NCBI RefSeq assembly: GCF_019396325.1
Contig: NZ_JAHKRO010000005.1
Coordinates: 62,001-126,000, forward strand
DNA length: 64,000 nucleotides
Direction: 5' to 3'
Source: Nonomuraea ceibae
Lineage (GTDB): Bacteria; Actinomycetota; Actinomycetes; Streptosporangiales; Streptosporangiaceae
Shown: positions 27,940 through 37,632 of the stretch, piece by piece
How the letters are laid out: every line of letters starts with the position of its first letter
Position numbering within the stretch: position 1 is the stretch's first letter
Made by a program: the position numbers and the translations under genes
The notes under the pieces: generated by a model
Told to the model about the DNA's origin: nothing
Database searches by the model: none
What the model saw: the letters and a program-made list of their open reading frames with translations, nothing else

Positions 27940-29109
27940 ATGCCTTTCGTCGTATACCTGCTCGGCCTCGCCGTGTTCGCCATGGGCACGTCCGAGTTCA
28001 TGCTGTCCGGTCTGGTGCCGGGCATCGCCCAGGAGCTGGGCGTCTCCATTCCCGCCGCCGGTCAGCTGACCACGGCCTTCGCCGTCGGCATGATCGTCGG
28101 CGCGCCGCTGATGGCGATCCTCAGCCTGCGCTGGCCCCGGCGGCGGGCGCTGCTGGCGTTCCTCGCGATCTTCACGCTCGTGCACGTGCTCGGCGCGGTC
28201 ACCACGAGCTTCGACGTGCTGCTGCTCACCCGGGTGGCCGGGGCGCTGGCCAACGCCGGGTTCCTGGCCGTGGCGCTGTCGGCGGCGACCGGCATGGTCG
28301 CGCCGGACGCCAAGGGCCGGGCCACCGCCGTCCTGCTCGGCGGCGTCACCGTCGCCTGCGTCGCGGGGGTGCCCGCCGGGGCGCTGCTCGGCCAGGTGTG
28401 GGGGTGGCGCTCGGCGTTCTGGGCGGTGGCCCTGGTGTCGGTCCCCGCCTTCGTGGCGATCCTGCGGGCCGTGCCCGCGACCCGCGCGGACTCGGCCTCC
28501 TCGGGGGCGCGCGAGGAGCTGCGGGTGCTGCGTGACGGGCGGCTGCGGGTGACGCTGCTGCTCGGCGCGCTGGTCAACGGGGCGACCTTCTGCGCCTACA
28601 CGTACCTGGCGCCGGTGGTCACCGAGGTCGCCGGGCTGGGGGCGGCCTGGGTGCCGGTCGCGCTGGCGCTGTTCGGCGCCGGGTCGTTCGCGGGCGTGAC
28701 CGCCGCCGGTCGTCTGGCCGACACGCGGCCCGCGCGGCTGCTGACGGCCGGCGGCGCGTGCCTGCTGGCCGGGTGGGTGGTGTTCGCGCTGGCCGCCGGG
28801 AGCCCGGTGGCGACGGTGGTGCTCGTGCTCACTCAGGGCACGCTCGCGTTCGCCGTCGGCTCGACGCTGATCTCCCAGGTCCTGTACGCGGCGGCGGGCG
28901 CGCCGAAGCTGGGCGGCGCGTTCGCCACGGCGGCGTTCAACGTCGGCGCTGCGCTCGGCCCCTGGCTGGGCGGCCTGGCCATCGGCGCCGGCCACGGGTT
29001 CCGCTCGCCGCTGTGGGTGAGCGCGCTGCTGGTCGCCCTCGCCTTCGCCGTCCTGGTCCGGCGTCAGGAGGGGACGAAGACCCAGGCCGCCGACTCGCCG
29101 GGCTCGTAG
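27940..29109 (+). CDS. MFS drug exporter, Cmx/CmlR chloramphenicol-efflux type
   Basis: A 389-residue 12-TM major facilitator. The N-terminus MPFVVYLLGLAVFAMGTSEF followed by LSGLVPGIAQELGVSIPAAG and AFAVGMIVGAPLMA is the hallmark of the actinomycete chloramphenicol-efflux subfamily (Cmx, CmlR). It probably exports phenicols or related compounds across the cytoplasmic membrane. ATG at 27940 is preferred over GTG at 27925 because GGAG lies 7 nt upstream and homologues start at MPF. An upstream leader peptide and hairpin suggest drug-induced attenuation. The 3' end overlaps the convergent LigD-like gene by 46 bp. Confidence 0.85.
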   Translation: MPFVVYLLGLAVFAMGTSEFMLSGLVPGIAQELGVSIPAAGQLTTAFAVGMIVGAPLMAILSLRWPRRRALLAFLAIFTLVHVLGAVTTSFDVLLLTRVAGALANAGFLAVALSAATGMVAPDAKGRATAVLLGGVTVACVAGVPAGALLGQVWGWRSAFWAVALVSVPAFVAILRAVPATRADSASSGAREELRVLRDGRLRVTLLLGALVNGATFCAYTYLAPVVTEVAGLGAAWVPVALALFGAGSFAGVTAAGRLADTRPARLLTAGGACLLAGWVVFALAAGSPVATVVLVLTQGTLAFAVGSTLISQVLYAAAGAPKLGGAFATAAFNVGAALGPWLGGLAIGAGHGFRSPLWVSALLVALAFAVLVRRQEGTKTQAADSPGS

Positions 29110-30011
29110 GGGGAGTCCAGGCGCTTGCCGACGACGCCCGGCAGCCCCTGCTCGCGGGCCGCCTGCCGGACCGGGGCCGCCTCACCCGGCCAGGAGGGGG
29201 CGGTCTGCCAGCGGGCGCCCGACAGGCCGAGCGCCTCCAGCGCCGCCCGCCGCTCCCGGTACGGGCGATCCACCAGCGCGTGCCCGTCGTCGTACAGCAG
29301 GTCGTAGAAGACCAGCACCTCCGCGCCCGCGAGCGTGGTCAGCTCGCCGTCCAGCACCGCCGTGCGGCTGCCGAACGACTCCGCGAGCGGGCGCAGCCAC
29401 GGGTGCTCCCTGGCCGCGTCCGTGCGCCCGCCCTGGATCGGGACGAGCAGCCGCCGCCCGCCCCAGGCGAACTCGAAGGCGTACGCGGCGGCGTCGCGCG
29501 GCGGCGCCTTGCGCCGGACCGGCAGCATCGGCGCCACGTCGGGGAACGGGTCGGTCACGGGCGGGTCCATGCGGTGGATCATCCAGTTCTTGCCGTCCGT
29601 CCGGAACAGCACGAACCTGCCCTCCGCCCGCTCCCCGTGCAGGACGATCTTGACCTCCCGCTCCGACCACTTCTCCGTCTCGTACGTGCCCCGGTCCCAG
29701 ATCGTCATCGTGCCGCCGCCGTACTCGCCCTTGGGGATCTCGCCGTGGAAGGTGAGGTACTCCATCGGGTGGTCCTCGGTGTGGACGGCCAGATGGTTTG
29801 TGCCGGGGTCGGGCGGGAGGCCCTTGGGGACGGCCCACGAGACGAGCACGCCGTCGCGTTCCAGGCGCAGATCCCAGTGCAGGGAACGGGCGTGGTGCTC
29901 CTGGATGACGAACGCGTCACCGTCCTGGGGGCGTGGCGCGTCCTGGGGGACGGGTTCGGGGGTGCGACTGGCGTCGCGTTTGCTCCGGTATTTGTGAAGT
30001 TTGTCGGCCAC
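29064..30011 (-). CDS. LigD-type 3'-phosphoesterase fused to a degenerate ligase domain
   Basis: A 315-residue two-domain protein. Residues about 30-145 are a bacterial NHEJ 3'-phosphoesterase domain with QEHHARSLHWDLRLE, EDHPMEYLTFHGEIPKGEYG and WDRGTYE, retaining the expected histidines and aspartate. Residues about 170-315 look like an ATP-dependent ligase adenylation domain: LDGELTTL (motif III), FYDLLYDDGHALVDRPYRERR, and GVVGKRLDSPYEPG (motif IV). The catalytic KxDG is replaced by FAWGG, so the adenylated lysine is missing and the ligase part should be inactive. It may trim 3' ends in repair or act structurally. AGGAG lies 6 nt before the GTG start. Confidence 0.85.
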   Translation of the reverse strand: MADKLHKYRSKRDASRTPEPVPQDAPRPQDGDAFVIQEHHARSLHWDLRLERDGVLVSWAVPKGLPPDPGTNHLAVHTEDHPMEYLTFHGEIPKGEYGGGTMTIWDRGTYETEKWSEREVKIVLHGERAEGRFVLFRTDGKNWMIHRMDPPVTDPFPDVAPMLPVRRKAPPRDAAAYAFEFAWGGRRLLVPIQGGRTDAAREHPWLRPLAESFGSRTAVLDGELTTLAGAEVLVFYDLLYDDGHALVDRPYRERRAALEALGLSGARWQTAPSWPGEAAPVRQAAREQGLPGVVGKRLDSPYEPGESAAWVFVPS

Positions 30012-30087
30012 AAATGGCTCCTACCCGGTTATGGCTCTGCAAGGATGATCTATCCGCATTTCCCCCCCATGAGGATGAAGACGTGCA

Positions 30088-30900
30088 ATGAGACGCTGGA
30101 TCGTCCTGGCGGTCGCCGCACTGGTCGCGCTGGCACCGGACGCCGCCGCCGCGCAGCCCGCGCCGCCGGACCCCGTACAGGCCCTGAAGAGGCAGTTCCG
30201 CGCCGAACACGGCGTCACCTTCACCGAGGTGTCCCGCATGACGGGCGACGCATCGGTGACCCGGGTCCGCGCCAAGGGCGGGATCCAGTTCGGTGCGAGC
30301 GGGCCCGTCGCCTCGTACATGACGTTCTCCGCCGTTCAGAAGAAGGGCGAGGAGCCGGGGACCGAGGTAGAGCTGATCATGACGCCTGGTCAGCTCCATC
30401 TCTCCTCGCCGGATCTGCCCCCGGGCAAGAAGTGGGTCGTGTTCGAACCCGACAAGGGCACCAAGGTCACCCCGGTGCCCGGCCTGGTCCTCAGCAGCCA
30501 GACGATCAACCCGCTCGATCCGGCGATCCTGAAGGCGATCCTCAAGGGCGCCAAGGTCAAGAGCGTGCCGGGCGGTCACCTCTATCAGGGGGCCGTGACG
30601 TACGGCGACCTCGTCAAGGCGGCCCCGGAGCACTACGCCGCCCAGTCCGGCGGGGACGTCGCCGGCGGGCTCGCCGAGCGGAAGATCTCCTGGCGGCTCT
30701 GGACCGACAAGCGGGGCCTGGTCACCCGCCTGATGAGCAACCGGCTCGGCGGCGGCGCCGACACCCGCTACTCCGGGTGGGGGCAGCGGATGACCATACC
30801 CCTGCCGCCGGCCGACGAGGTCATGTCCTGGCGCGAGCTCTTGGACCAGCCCTATGACGAGCCCGGCTTCGATCTCGGCCCGTTCCGCACTTCCCGATAA
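30088..30900 (+). CDS. Secreted protein A of a tandem pair (LolA/LprG-like fold suspected)
   Basis: A 270-residue exported protein with a signal peptide (residues 1-22, cleavage near AAAAQ). It is a paralogue of the next gene: both share PDPVQA(L/M)K(R/K)QFRAE, GGIQFG..GPVA.Y, Q.VTYG/AEL and a C-terminal TRYSGWGQRMTIPLPPADEV pattern. That C-terminal layout resembles lipoprotein-carrier-like proteins (LppX/LprAFG, LolA fold), but no lipobox is present. The ligand and role are unknown. The ATG lies after GAGGATGAAG. A 76-bp gap upstream, divergent to the LigD-like gene, must hold its promoter. Confidence 0.72.
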   Translation: MRRWIVLAVAALVALAPDAAAAQPAPPDPVQALKRQFRAEHGVTFTEVSRMTGDASVTRVRAKGGIQFGASGPVASYMTFSAVQKKGEEPGTEVELIMTPGQLHLSSPDLPPGKKWVVFEPDKGTKVTPVPGLVLSSQTINPLDPAILKAILKGAKVKSVPGGHLYQGAVTYGDLVKAAPEHYAAQSGGDVAGGLAERKISWRLWTDKRGLVTRLMSNRLGGGADTRYSGWGQRMTIPLPPADEVMSWRELLDQPYDEPGFDLGPFRTSR

Positions 30901-30914
30901 GGATGAACCCCCCG

Positions 30915-31727
30915 ATGAGACGATGGATCGTTCTGGTGGCCGCCGCGAGTTTCACGCTGGCCCCCACTGCCGCCTCCGCGCAGAGTGCCGCCGCGCCCGA
31001 CCCGGTGCAGGCGATGAAGAAGCAGTTCCGCGCCGAACGGGGCGTCGACTTCACCGAGGTCGCGCTCCTGCGTGACGCCGATCCGCCGACCCGGCGGCAG
31101 GGCGGCATCCAGTTCGGCACCCGCGGGCCCGTGGCCGCGTACCTGACCGTGCGCGACGTGAACGCCACCGACCCCGAGGACGAGACGGAGGCCGTGGCCG
31201 GCGGCGACGCCCTCTACACGACCTCCGACGTCCCGCTGCCCAAGGACAAGAACTGGGTCGCCTACCGCTACCCGAAGGGCCAGGTCGCGCCCGAGTTCTG
31301 GACCACGCAGCAGACGATCGACGTGTTCGACCCGGCGAGCCTCCAGGTCACGCTGAAGGGCGCGAAGGGCAAGGCCGTCTCGGGCGGCTACCACTTCCAG
31401 GGTGACGTGACCTACGCCGAGCTGAACAAGGTGGCACGCGACCACTACGCCGTGGACGTGGACGGGGTCAAGTCGAAGGCCAAGGCCAAGTCGAAGATCA
31501 AGTGGCAGCTCTGGACCAACTCCTCCGGGGTGATCCAGCGCTTCGTGACGACCAACTACTCGCCCAAGGGCGCGTGGCTGAAGAGGGTCGACACTCGCTT
31601 CTCCGAGTGGGGCCGCTGGCAGATGATCCCGATGCCGGGCGTCGAGGAGGTCATCGCGTCGAACGAGGTCGGCAAGGTGCCGAGCTTCCCGACCGGCCTG
31701 AGCCTCAAGGGCCGGGCCGCCCACTAG
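30915..31727 (+). CDS. Secreted protein B of a tandem pair (LolA/LprG-like fold suspected)
   Basis: A 270-residue exported protein, the same length as its upstream paralogue. Signal peptide residues 1-22 (MRRWIVLVAAASF...ASAQ). The mature part ends in TRFSEWGRWQMIPMPGVEEV, like the paralogue, and carries a lysine-rich KSKAKAKSK stretch near residue 180 that the first copy lacks. ATG at 30915 is chosen because paralogue A starts at the equivalent MRRWIVL and both are preceded by GGATGAA; an in-frame ATG at 30903 would add four residues. It follows copy A by 14 nt, so they are probably cotranscribed. Confidence 0.72.
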   Translation: MRRWIVLVAAASFTLAPTAASAQSAAAPDPVQAMKKQFRAERGVDFTEVALLRDADPPTRRQGGIQFGTRGPVAAYLTVRDVNATDPEDETEAVAGGDALYTTSDVPLPKDKNWVAYRYPKGQVAPEFWTTQQTIDVFDPASLQVTLKGAKGKAVSGGYHFQGDVTYAELNKVARDHYAVDVDGVKSKAKAKSKIKWQLWTNSSGVIQRFVTTNYSPKGAWLKRVDTRFSEWGRWQMIPMPGVEEVIASNEVGKVPSFPTGLSLKGRAAH

Positions 31728-31755
31728 CCCGGAGCCCGGCCGCCAGGCCATGCCC

Positions 31756-32448
31756 CTAGGGCAGGGCCTTGCGCAGCCAGGATTCGACGCCCGCTATGTG
31801 GACCGTGGCCCAGGACCGGGCCACGTCGGCCTGGCGGGCGGCGATGGCCTCGTAGATGGCCGCGTGCTGCTCGCGCGTCCGGTCCAGGGCGCCTTCCTGG
31901 GTGAGGCCGCGCCAGATCCGGGCCCTGGTGGTGGGCCCGGACAGGCTCTCGACGAACGAGCACAGCACGCTGTTGCCCGACCCGCGCGCGATGCGGTGGT
32001 GGAACTCCAGGTCGTTGGCGACGAGCTCCTCAATGGTCGGATCTGCGGGCAGCGCCTCCAGGACGGCGCGCAGCTCGCCGACCTCCTCGTCGGTCATCAG
32101 CTCGGCGGCCAGCGCGGTGGCGGCGGGTTCGAGGATGCGGCGCACCTCGAAGAACTGGATGACGGTGTCGTCGCGGTGCAGGTCGAGCACGAACGACAGG
32201 GTGTCGAGCAGCAGCCGGGGCTCCAGGCTGGTCACGTAGGTGCCGTCGCCCTGCCGCACGTCCAGGACGTTGATCAGGGCCAGCGCCCGGACGGCCTCGC
32301 GCAGCGAGTTGCGTGACAGGCCGAGGCGCTCGGCCAGGTCGGCCTCCTTGGGCAGCCGGTCGCCGGGGGCCAGCTCGCCGGAGAGGATCATCTGCTTGAT
32401 CCGGTCGATGGCCGCGTCGGTGACCGCCACGATCTTCCCCCTGGACAT
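31756..32448 (-). CDS. GntR-family regulator, FCD (FadR) subfamily
   Basis: A 230-residue regulator: N-terminal winged helix (about residues 5-70, LAPGDRLPKEADLAERLGLSRNSLREAVRAL and GDGTYVT wing) and a C-terminal all-helical FCD ligand domain with the metal-binding pattern ND-x3-HH (NDLEFHHRIA, about 145) and a later HAAI (about 200). FCD proteins usually sense sugar acids or other carboxylates. A palindrome covering its own start codon (32444-32456) looks autoregulatory, and imperfect copies precede the fuconate dehydratase gene, suggesting it may control that sugar-acid operon. It is 7 nt downstream of the MBL hydrolase and could share its transcript. Confidence 0.88.
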   Translation of the reverse strand: MSRGKIVAVTDAAIDRIKQMILSGELAPGDRLPKEADLAERLGLSRNSLREAVRALALINVLDVRQGDGTYVTSLEPRLLLDTLSFVLDLHRDDTVIQFFEVRRILEPAATALAAELMTDEEVGELRAVLEALPADPTIEELVANDLEFHHRIARGSGNSVLCSFVESLSGPTTRARIWRGLTQEGALDRTREQHAAIYEAIAARQADVARSWATVHIAGVESWLRKALP

Positions 32449-32456
32449 CGGATGTC
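32444..32456. promoter_or_regulatory. Palindrome over the FCD regulator start codon
   Basis: GACATCGGATGTC is a 13-bp inverted repeat (GACAT, CGG spacer, ATGTC) that covers the start codon (32446-32448). It is a candidate self-operator. Confidence 0.4.
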
Positions 32457-33481
32457 TAGGAGTCTAGGGCTTGGAACCGTACGGCGCCGTCGCCGGGAAC
32501 GCGGCGGATCGCGCCGCGGGCCTCCAGCGTGCGCAGGTGGGCGGCGGCCTCGCCGGCGGCCAGGCCGCGCAGCATCGGCGGCAGGTCGGACCAGGGCCGG
32601 TTCCAGGTCATCATGGCGGCGGTCTCCCAGATGGTCGGCGGCTCGGACCGGTCGCGGAGCTGGGCGTGGAGTCGTTCGAGCTTCTCCTCGTGATGATCGC
32701 GGATCTGGGCCGCCCGTGCCGCCACATCCGGAAAAGTCCACTCGTGGGCGGGCAGGGCGTCGAGCGGGCCGAGCTCGCCCACCCGGTGCAGCGAGTCCAG
32801 GAAGTCGCCCAGCGGGTCGACGTCGTCCCGGTCGAAGGGGTAGATCCCGATGTGCGGGGTGATGCCGGGCAGGACGTGATCGCCGGTGAACAGCCGGTCT
32901 GCGTCCTCCAGGTGCAGGCAGACGTGGCCAGGGGTGTGGCCCGGCGTGTGCACGGCCCGCAGCTTCCGGCCGGGCAGGTCGATCAGGTCGCCGTCGCGCA
33001 GCTCCCGGTCCGGCCGTGCGGGCGGCTCGCCCCTGCCGCCGGACGCCGCCGCGACCGCCTCCGGGTCCGCGCCGGCCCGCCGCAGCATCTCGGCCTGGAA
33101 GTCCCGGTGCTCGTCGCGGGCCAGCCCGTGCATCATCGCGACCAGCGCCGCGTCGGCCTCGTGCATCGCGATCCAGGCGCCCGACTCCTGCCTGACCTGC
33201 CCGGCGAGCCCGGCGTGGTCGGGGTGGAAGTGGGTGACGACCACGCCGCTGACGTCGGCCACGGCCATGCCGGCGGCGGCCAGCCCGTCACGCAGCGCCG
33301 CCCAGGCGTCGGGGTGGTTCCAGCCCGCGTCGACGAGCAGGGGGCCGTTGGGCGACTCGACGGCGTACACGAGCGTGTAGCCGAGCGGGTTGCCGGGGAT
33401 CGGCACGGGCACGCTCCATACCCCGCCGCCGAGGTCCTGGGTGCGCTGTTCGGTGAACGGCCTGCGCCGCGTTCGTGTCAT
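32456..33481 (-). CDS. MBL-fold metallo-hydrolase with C-terminal winged helix
   Basis: A 341-residue metallo-beta-lactamase-fold hydrolase. The metal site is intact: THFHPDHAG (about residue 93), HTPGHTPGH (about 190) and FTGDHVLP (about 210). The C-terminus (about 285-335) resembles the LACTB2-type winged helix. Relatives hydrolyse thioesters or phosphodiesters. It lies 89 nt downstream of the fadA5-like thiolase on the same strand, so a CoA-thioester or steroid-lactone hydrolase role in the sterol locus is possible but unproven. ATG at 33481 is chosen by homology (MTRTRRRPF then SVPVPIPGNPLGYTLVY). Confidence 0.82.
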   Translation of the reverse strand: MTRTRRRPFTEQRTQDLGGGVWSVPVPIPGNPLGYTLVYAVESPNGPLLVDAGWNHPDAWAALRDGLAAAGMAVADVSGVVVTHFHPDHAGLAGQVRQESGAWIAMHEADAALVAMMHGLARDEHRDFQAEMLRRAGADPEAVAAASGGRGEPPARPDRELRDGDLIDLPGRKLRAVHTPGHTPGHVCLHLEDADRLFTGDHVLPGITPHIGIYPFDRDDVDPLGDFLDSLHRVGELGPLDALPAHEWTFPDVAARAAQIRDHHEEKLERLHAQLRDRSEPPTIWETAAMMTWNRPWSDLPPMLRGLAAGEAAAHLRTLEARGAIRRVPGDGAVRFQALDS

Positions 33482-33570
33482 TGGAGTGGCCCCCGTCGTG
33501 CGTGCGTGGTCTTCGTCGAGTGTGGGTGCGGGGGCGGGTGGATGGGAATGATTTTTCGGGATCCGTCCCG

Positions 33571-35728
<2,158 letters not shown>

Positions 35729-35784
35729 ACCCCCTGTATAGACGACGCCACCGACAGATCGCCTCTTCTCCGCGAAAGGGCAGG

Positions 35785-36435
35785 TCAGAGGTCGCTCAGC
35801 AGGCGGTCGGAGGCGATCTCGATGCGGCGCTGGATCTGGTCGTAGGTGCGCCGGCCGCGCAGCATCTCCAGCAGCTCCTGGACCCAGATGCTCGACAGGG
35901 AGCCGGCCAGGGCGAGCTGCTCCTCCGACGCCCGCGCCGGGTCGAGGCCGCCGGCCGAGACGCGCAGCAGCAGGCCGGTCATGCGGTCGCCGAACGGGGT
36001 CTCGACCTCGGCCAGGATCAGCGACCTGATGAGGGCGTCGGCCAGCTCGGGCTCGCGCATGAGGCCGCGGGTGGCGCGCATGAGCACGTCGACGGCGCGG
36101 CCGGACGGGGTGGGGGAGCTCGGCGGGCGGCGCTGGATGCTGCTTTCGAGGAGGTCGATCTCCTCGCCGACCACGGCCACGACCAGGTCCATCTTGGACG
36201 GGAAGTAGCGGTAGAGGGTGCCGAGGGCGACGCCGGCCCGCTCGGCGACCGTGCGCATCTGCATCGCCTCGACGCCGCCGCGCGAGGCGAGGGCCGCGGC
36301 GGCCTGGACGATGCGCTTGCGGCGCTGGTGCTGGCTGCGTGAGCGGGCGCTGTTGCCGCCGGGCGCGGGGTGGTGCTCCGTCGGCCCCTCGGGGTCGGCG
36401 GGGGGCGTGGCGACGTCCGCCTGCGGAGTGCGCAT
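35785..36435 (-). CDS. kstR: TetR-family repressor, KstR-like (sterol catabolism regulator)
   Basis: A 216-residue TetR protein. After a 30-residue Pro-rich N-terminus, the DNA-binding domain (about residues 37-85) reads QRRKRIVQAAAALASRGG, then MQMRTVAERAGVALGTLYRYFPSK, nearly the same as mycobacterial KstR. KstR represses sterol uptake and degradation genes and is released by a 3-oxo-cholestenoyl-CoA intermediate. Genomic evidence agrees: the gene is divergent from the fadE28-fadE29-chsH2-chsH1-ltp2 operon, and KstR consensus boxes precede sterol-type genes elsewhere in the window. A core-only box (36436-36449) touches its own start, so autoregulation is likely. Ligand specificity is inferred. 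Confidence 0.85.
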   Translation of the reverse strand: MRTPQADVATPPADPEGPTEHHPAPGGNSARSRSQHQRRKRIVQAAAALASRGGVEAMQMRTVAERAGVALGTLYRYFPSKMDLVVAVVGEEIDLLESSIQRRPPSSPTPSGRAVDVLMRATRGLMREPELADALIRSLILAEVETPFGDRMTGLLLRVSAGGLDPARASEEQLALAGSLSSIWVQELLEMLRGRRTYDQIQRRIEIASDRLLSDL

Positions 36436-36449
36436 GAGAACACGTTATC
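36436..36449. promoter_or_regulatory. Degenerate KstR-type box at the kstR start
   Basis: GAGAACACGTTATC keeps the AACnnGTT core but has G and C at the outer fixed positions instead of T and A. It begins next to the kstR start codon. Confidence 0.35.
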
Positions 36450-36465
36450 TGATTTCTCGATAACC

Positions 36466-36497
36466 CGGCTTGTTACTCGCCAGTCACTAACAAGCCG
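36466..36497. promoter_or_regulatory. Inverted repeat in the kstR-fadE28 intergenic region
   Basis: CGGCTTGTTA (36466-36475) and TAACAAGCCG (36488-36497) are perfect 10-bp arms around 12 nt. The halves equal KstR2 half-sites (CTTGnT and AnCAAG) but in everted order. It could be an operator or a transcript hairpin. Confidence 0.45.
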
Positions 36498-36569
36498 TAT
36501 AGATGCATGTCTTTGGCGTTACACGGCTATATCTGGACTTGTCGAAATGGGTGCCCTCTGGACAGATAT

Positions 36570-36583
36570 TAGAATCTGTTCTA
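36570..36583. promoter_or_regulatory. KstR-type operator before the fadE28 operon (one mismatch)
   Basis: TAGAATCTGTTCTA matches TnnAACnnGTTnnA except T for C in AAC. It lies 38 nt upstream of the first ATG, at the same relative position as the exact box before the P450. Confidence 0.6.
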
Positions 36584-36599
36584 GTTTGCCATTCTACCG

Positions 36600-36613
36600 A
36601 CCGAGCGCTTGGT
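36600..36613. promoter_or_regulatory. KstR2-like box next to the fadE28 start
   Basis: ACCGAGCGCTTGGT matches AnCAAGnnCTTGnT with one mismatch and shares AGCGCTTGGT with the box at 24177-24190. It lies 8 nt before the ATG. Confidence 0.45.
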
Positions 36614-36621
36614 GGTGGTGC

Positions 36622-37632
36622 ATGGACTTCAACCTCGACGAGACCCAGCGGGACCTGCGTACCCTCACCGCGGAGCTGCTGGCCAGGGAGGACGGGCAGG
36701 ACGCGGCCCGGCTGTGGGACGCGCTGCGCGAGGCGGGCCTGACGGCGATCTGCGTGCCCGAGCACGCGGGCGGCGCCGGGCTGGGGCCGGTCGAGATGGC
36801 GGTCGTGCTGCGCGAGCTGGGCGCCAGGGCCGCGCCGGGCCCGTTACGCGAGACGCTGGTCAGCACGCTGGCCGTGAGCCGGCACGGCAGCCCCGGGCAG
36901 CAGCGCCGCCTGTCCGGCGAGGCCCCCGCCTCGGTGGCGATCCGGGAGCCTGGCCGCCCGCTGACCGCGCCGCCCGTGACCATCGCCGAGCGGGCGCCCG
37001 CCGACCTGGCCGCGGGCTGGTTCCTGACGGGCAGCAAGTCCGGGGTCACCCATCCCGGCGGCGACGTGCTGGTCACCGCCGACCAGGGGCTGTTCCTGGT
37101 CCACGCGCCGGCCGCCGCCCCCGAGTTCACCTCCACCGGCGAGCCCGCCGCCACGATCACGCTGGAACGCTGCCCCGCCGAGCGGGTCGGCGGCCCGGAG
37201 GCGGCCGGCGACGTGCGGCGGCTGTTCACCGCGGCGGTCACGGCGCAGGCGAGCGGCGTGCTGGCCGGCGCGCTGGAGCTGACCACCACCCACATCAGGA
37301 CCAGGAAGCAGTTCGGCCGCGCGCTCGCCGAGTTCCAGGCCGTCACCATGCAGATCGCCGACGTCTACATCACCGGCCGGGCGCTGGACGTGGCCATGTG
37401 GTCGGGCGCCTGGCGGCTGGACGCCGGGCTGCCCGCCGAGGAGGACCTGGCCGTGGCCGCGCTGCACGCCGACGAGGCGGCGCGGGCGCTGTACACCTGC
37501 CAGCACCTGCACGGCGGCCTCGGCCTGGACGTCACCTACCCGCTGCACCGCTACTTCGCCCAGGCCAAGCACCTGACGCACCTGCTCGGCGGCGCCGACG
37601 CCCAGCTCGACCTGATCGGAGGGCTCGCCTGA
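36622..37632 (+). CDS. fadE28: Acyl-CoA dehydrogenase, FadE28/ChsE1-like
   Basis: A 336-residue, short acyl-CoA dehydrogenase: N-terminal MDFNLDETQRDLR, a shortened middle domain, and a C-terminal helical domain with ASGVLAGALELTTTHIRTRKQFGRALAEFQAVTMQIADVYI (about 215-255) and CQHLHGGLGLDVTYPLHRYF (about 295-314). This HHLHGG-DVTYP-HRYF ending is the FadE28 type, which pairs with FadE29 as an alpha2beta2 enzyme dehydrogenating the 3-carbon sterol side-chain CoA. It heads a five-gene coupled operon and has a KstR-like plus KstR2-like promoter. The partial middle domain means it probably needs its partner to bind FAD fully. Confidence 0.87.
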   Translation: MDFNLDETQRDLRTLTAELLAREDGQDAARLWDALREAGLTAICVPEHAGGAGLGPVEMAVVLRELGARAAPGPLRETLVSTLAVSRHGSPGQQRRLSGEAPASVAIREPGRPLTAPPVTIAERAPADLAAGWFLTGSKSGVTHPGGDVLVTADQGLFLVHAPAAAPEFTSTGEPAATITLERCPAERVGGPEAAGDVRRLFTAAVTAQASGVLAGALELTTTHIRTRKQFGRALAEFQAVTMQIADVYITGRALDVAMWSGAWRLDAGLPAEEDLAVAALHADEAARALYTCQHLHGGLGLDVTYPLHRYFAQAKHLTHLLGGADAQLDLIGGLA

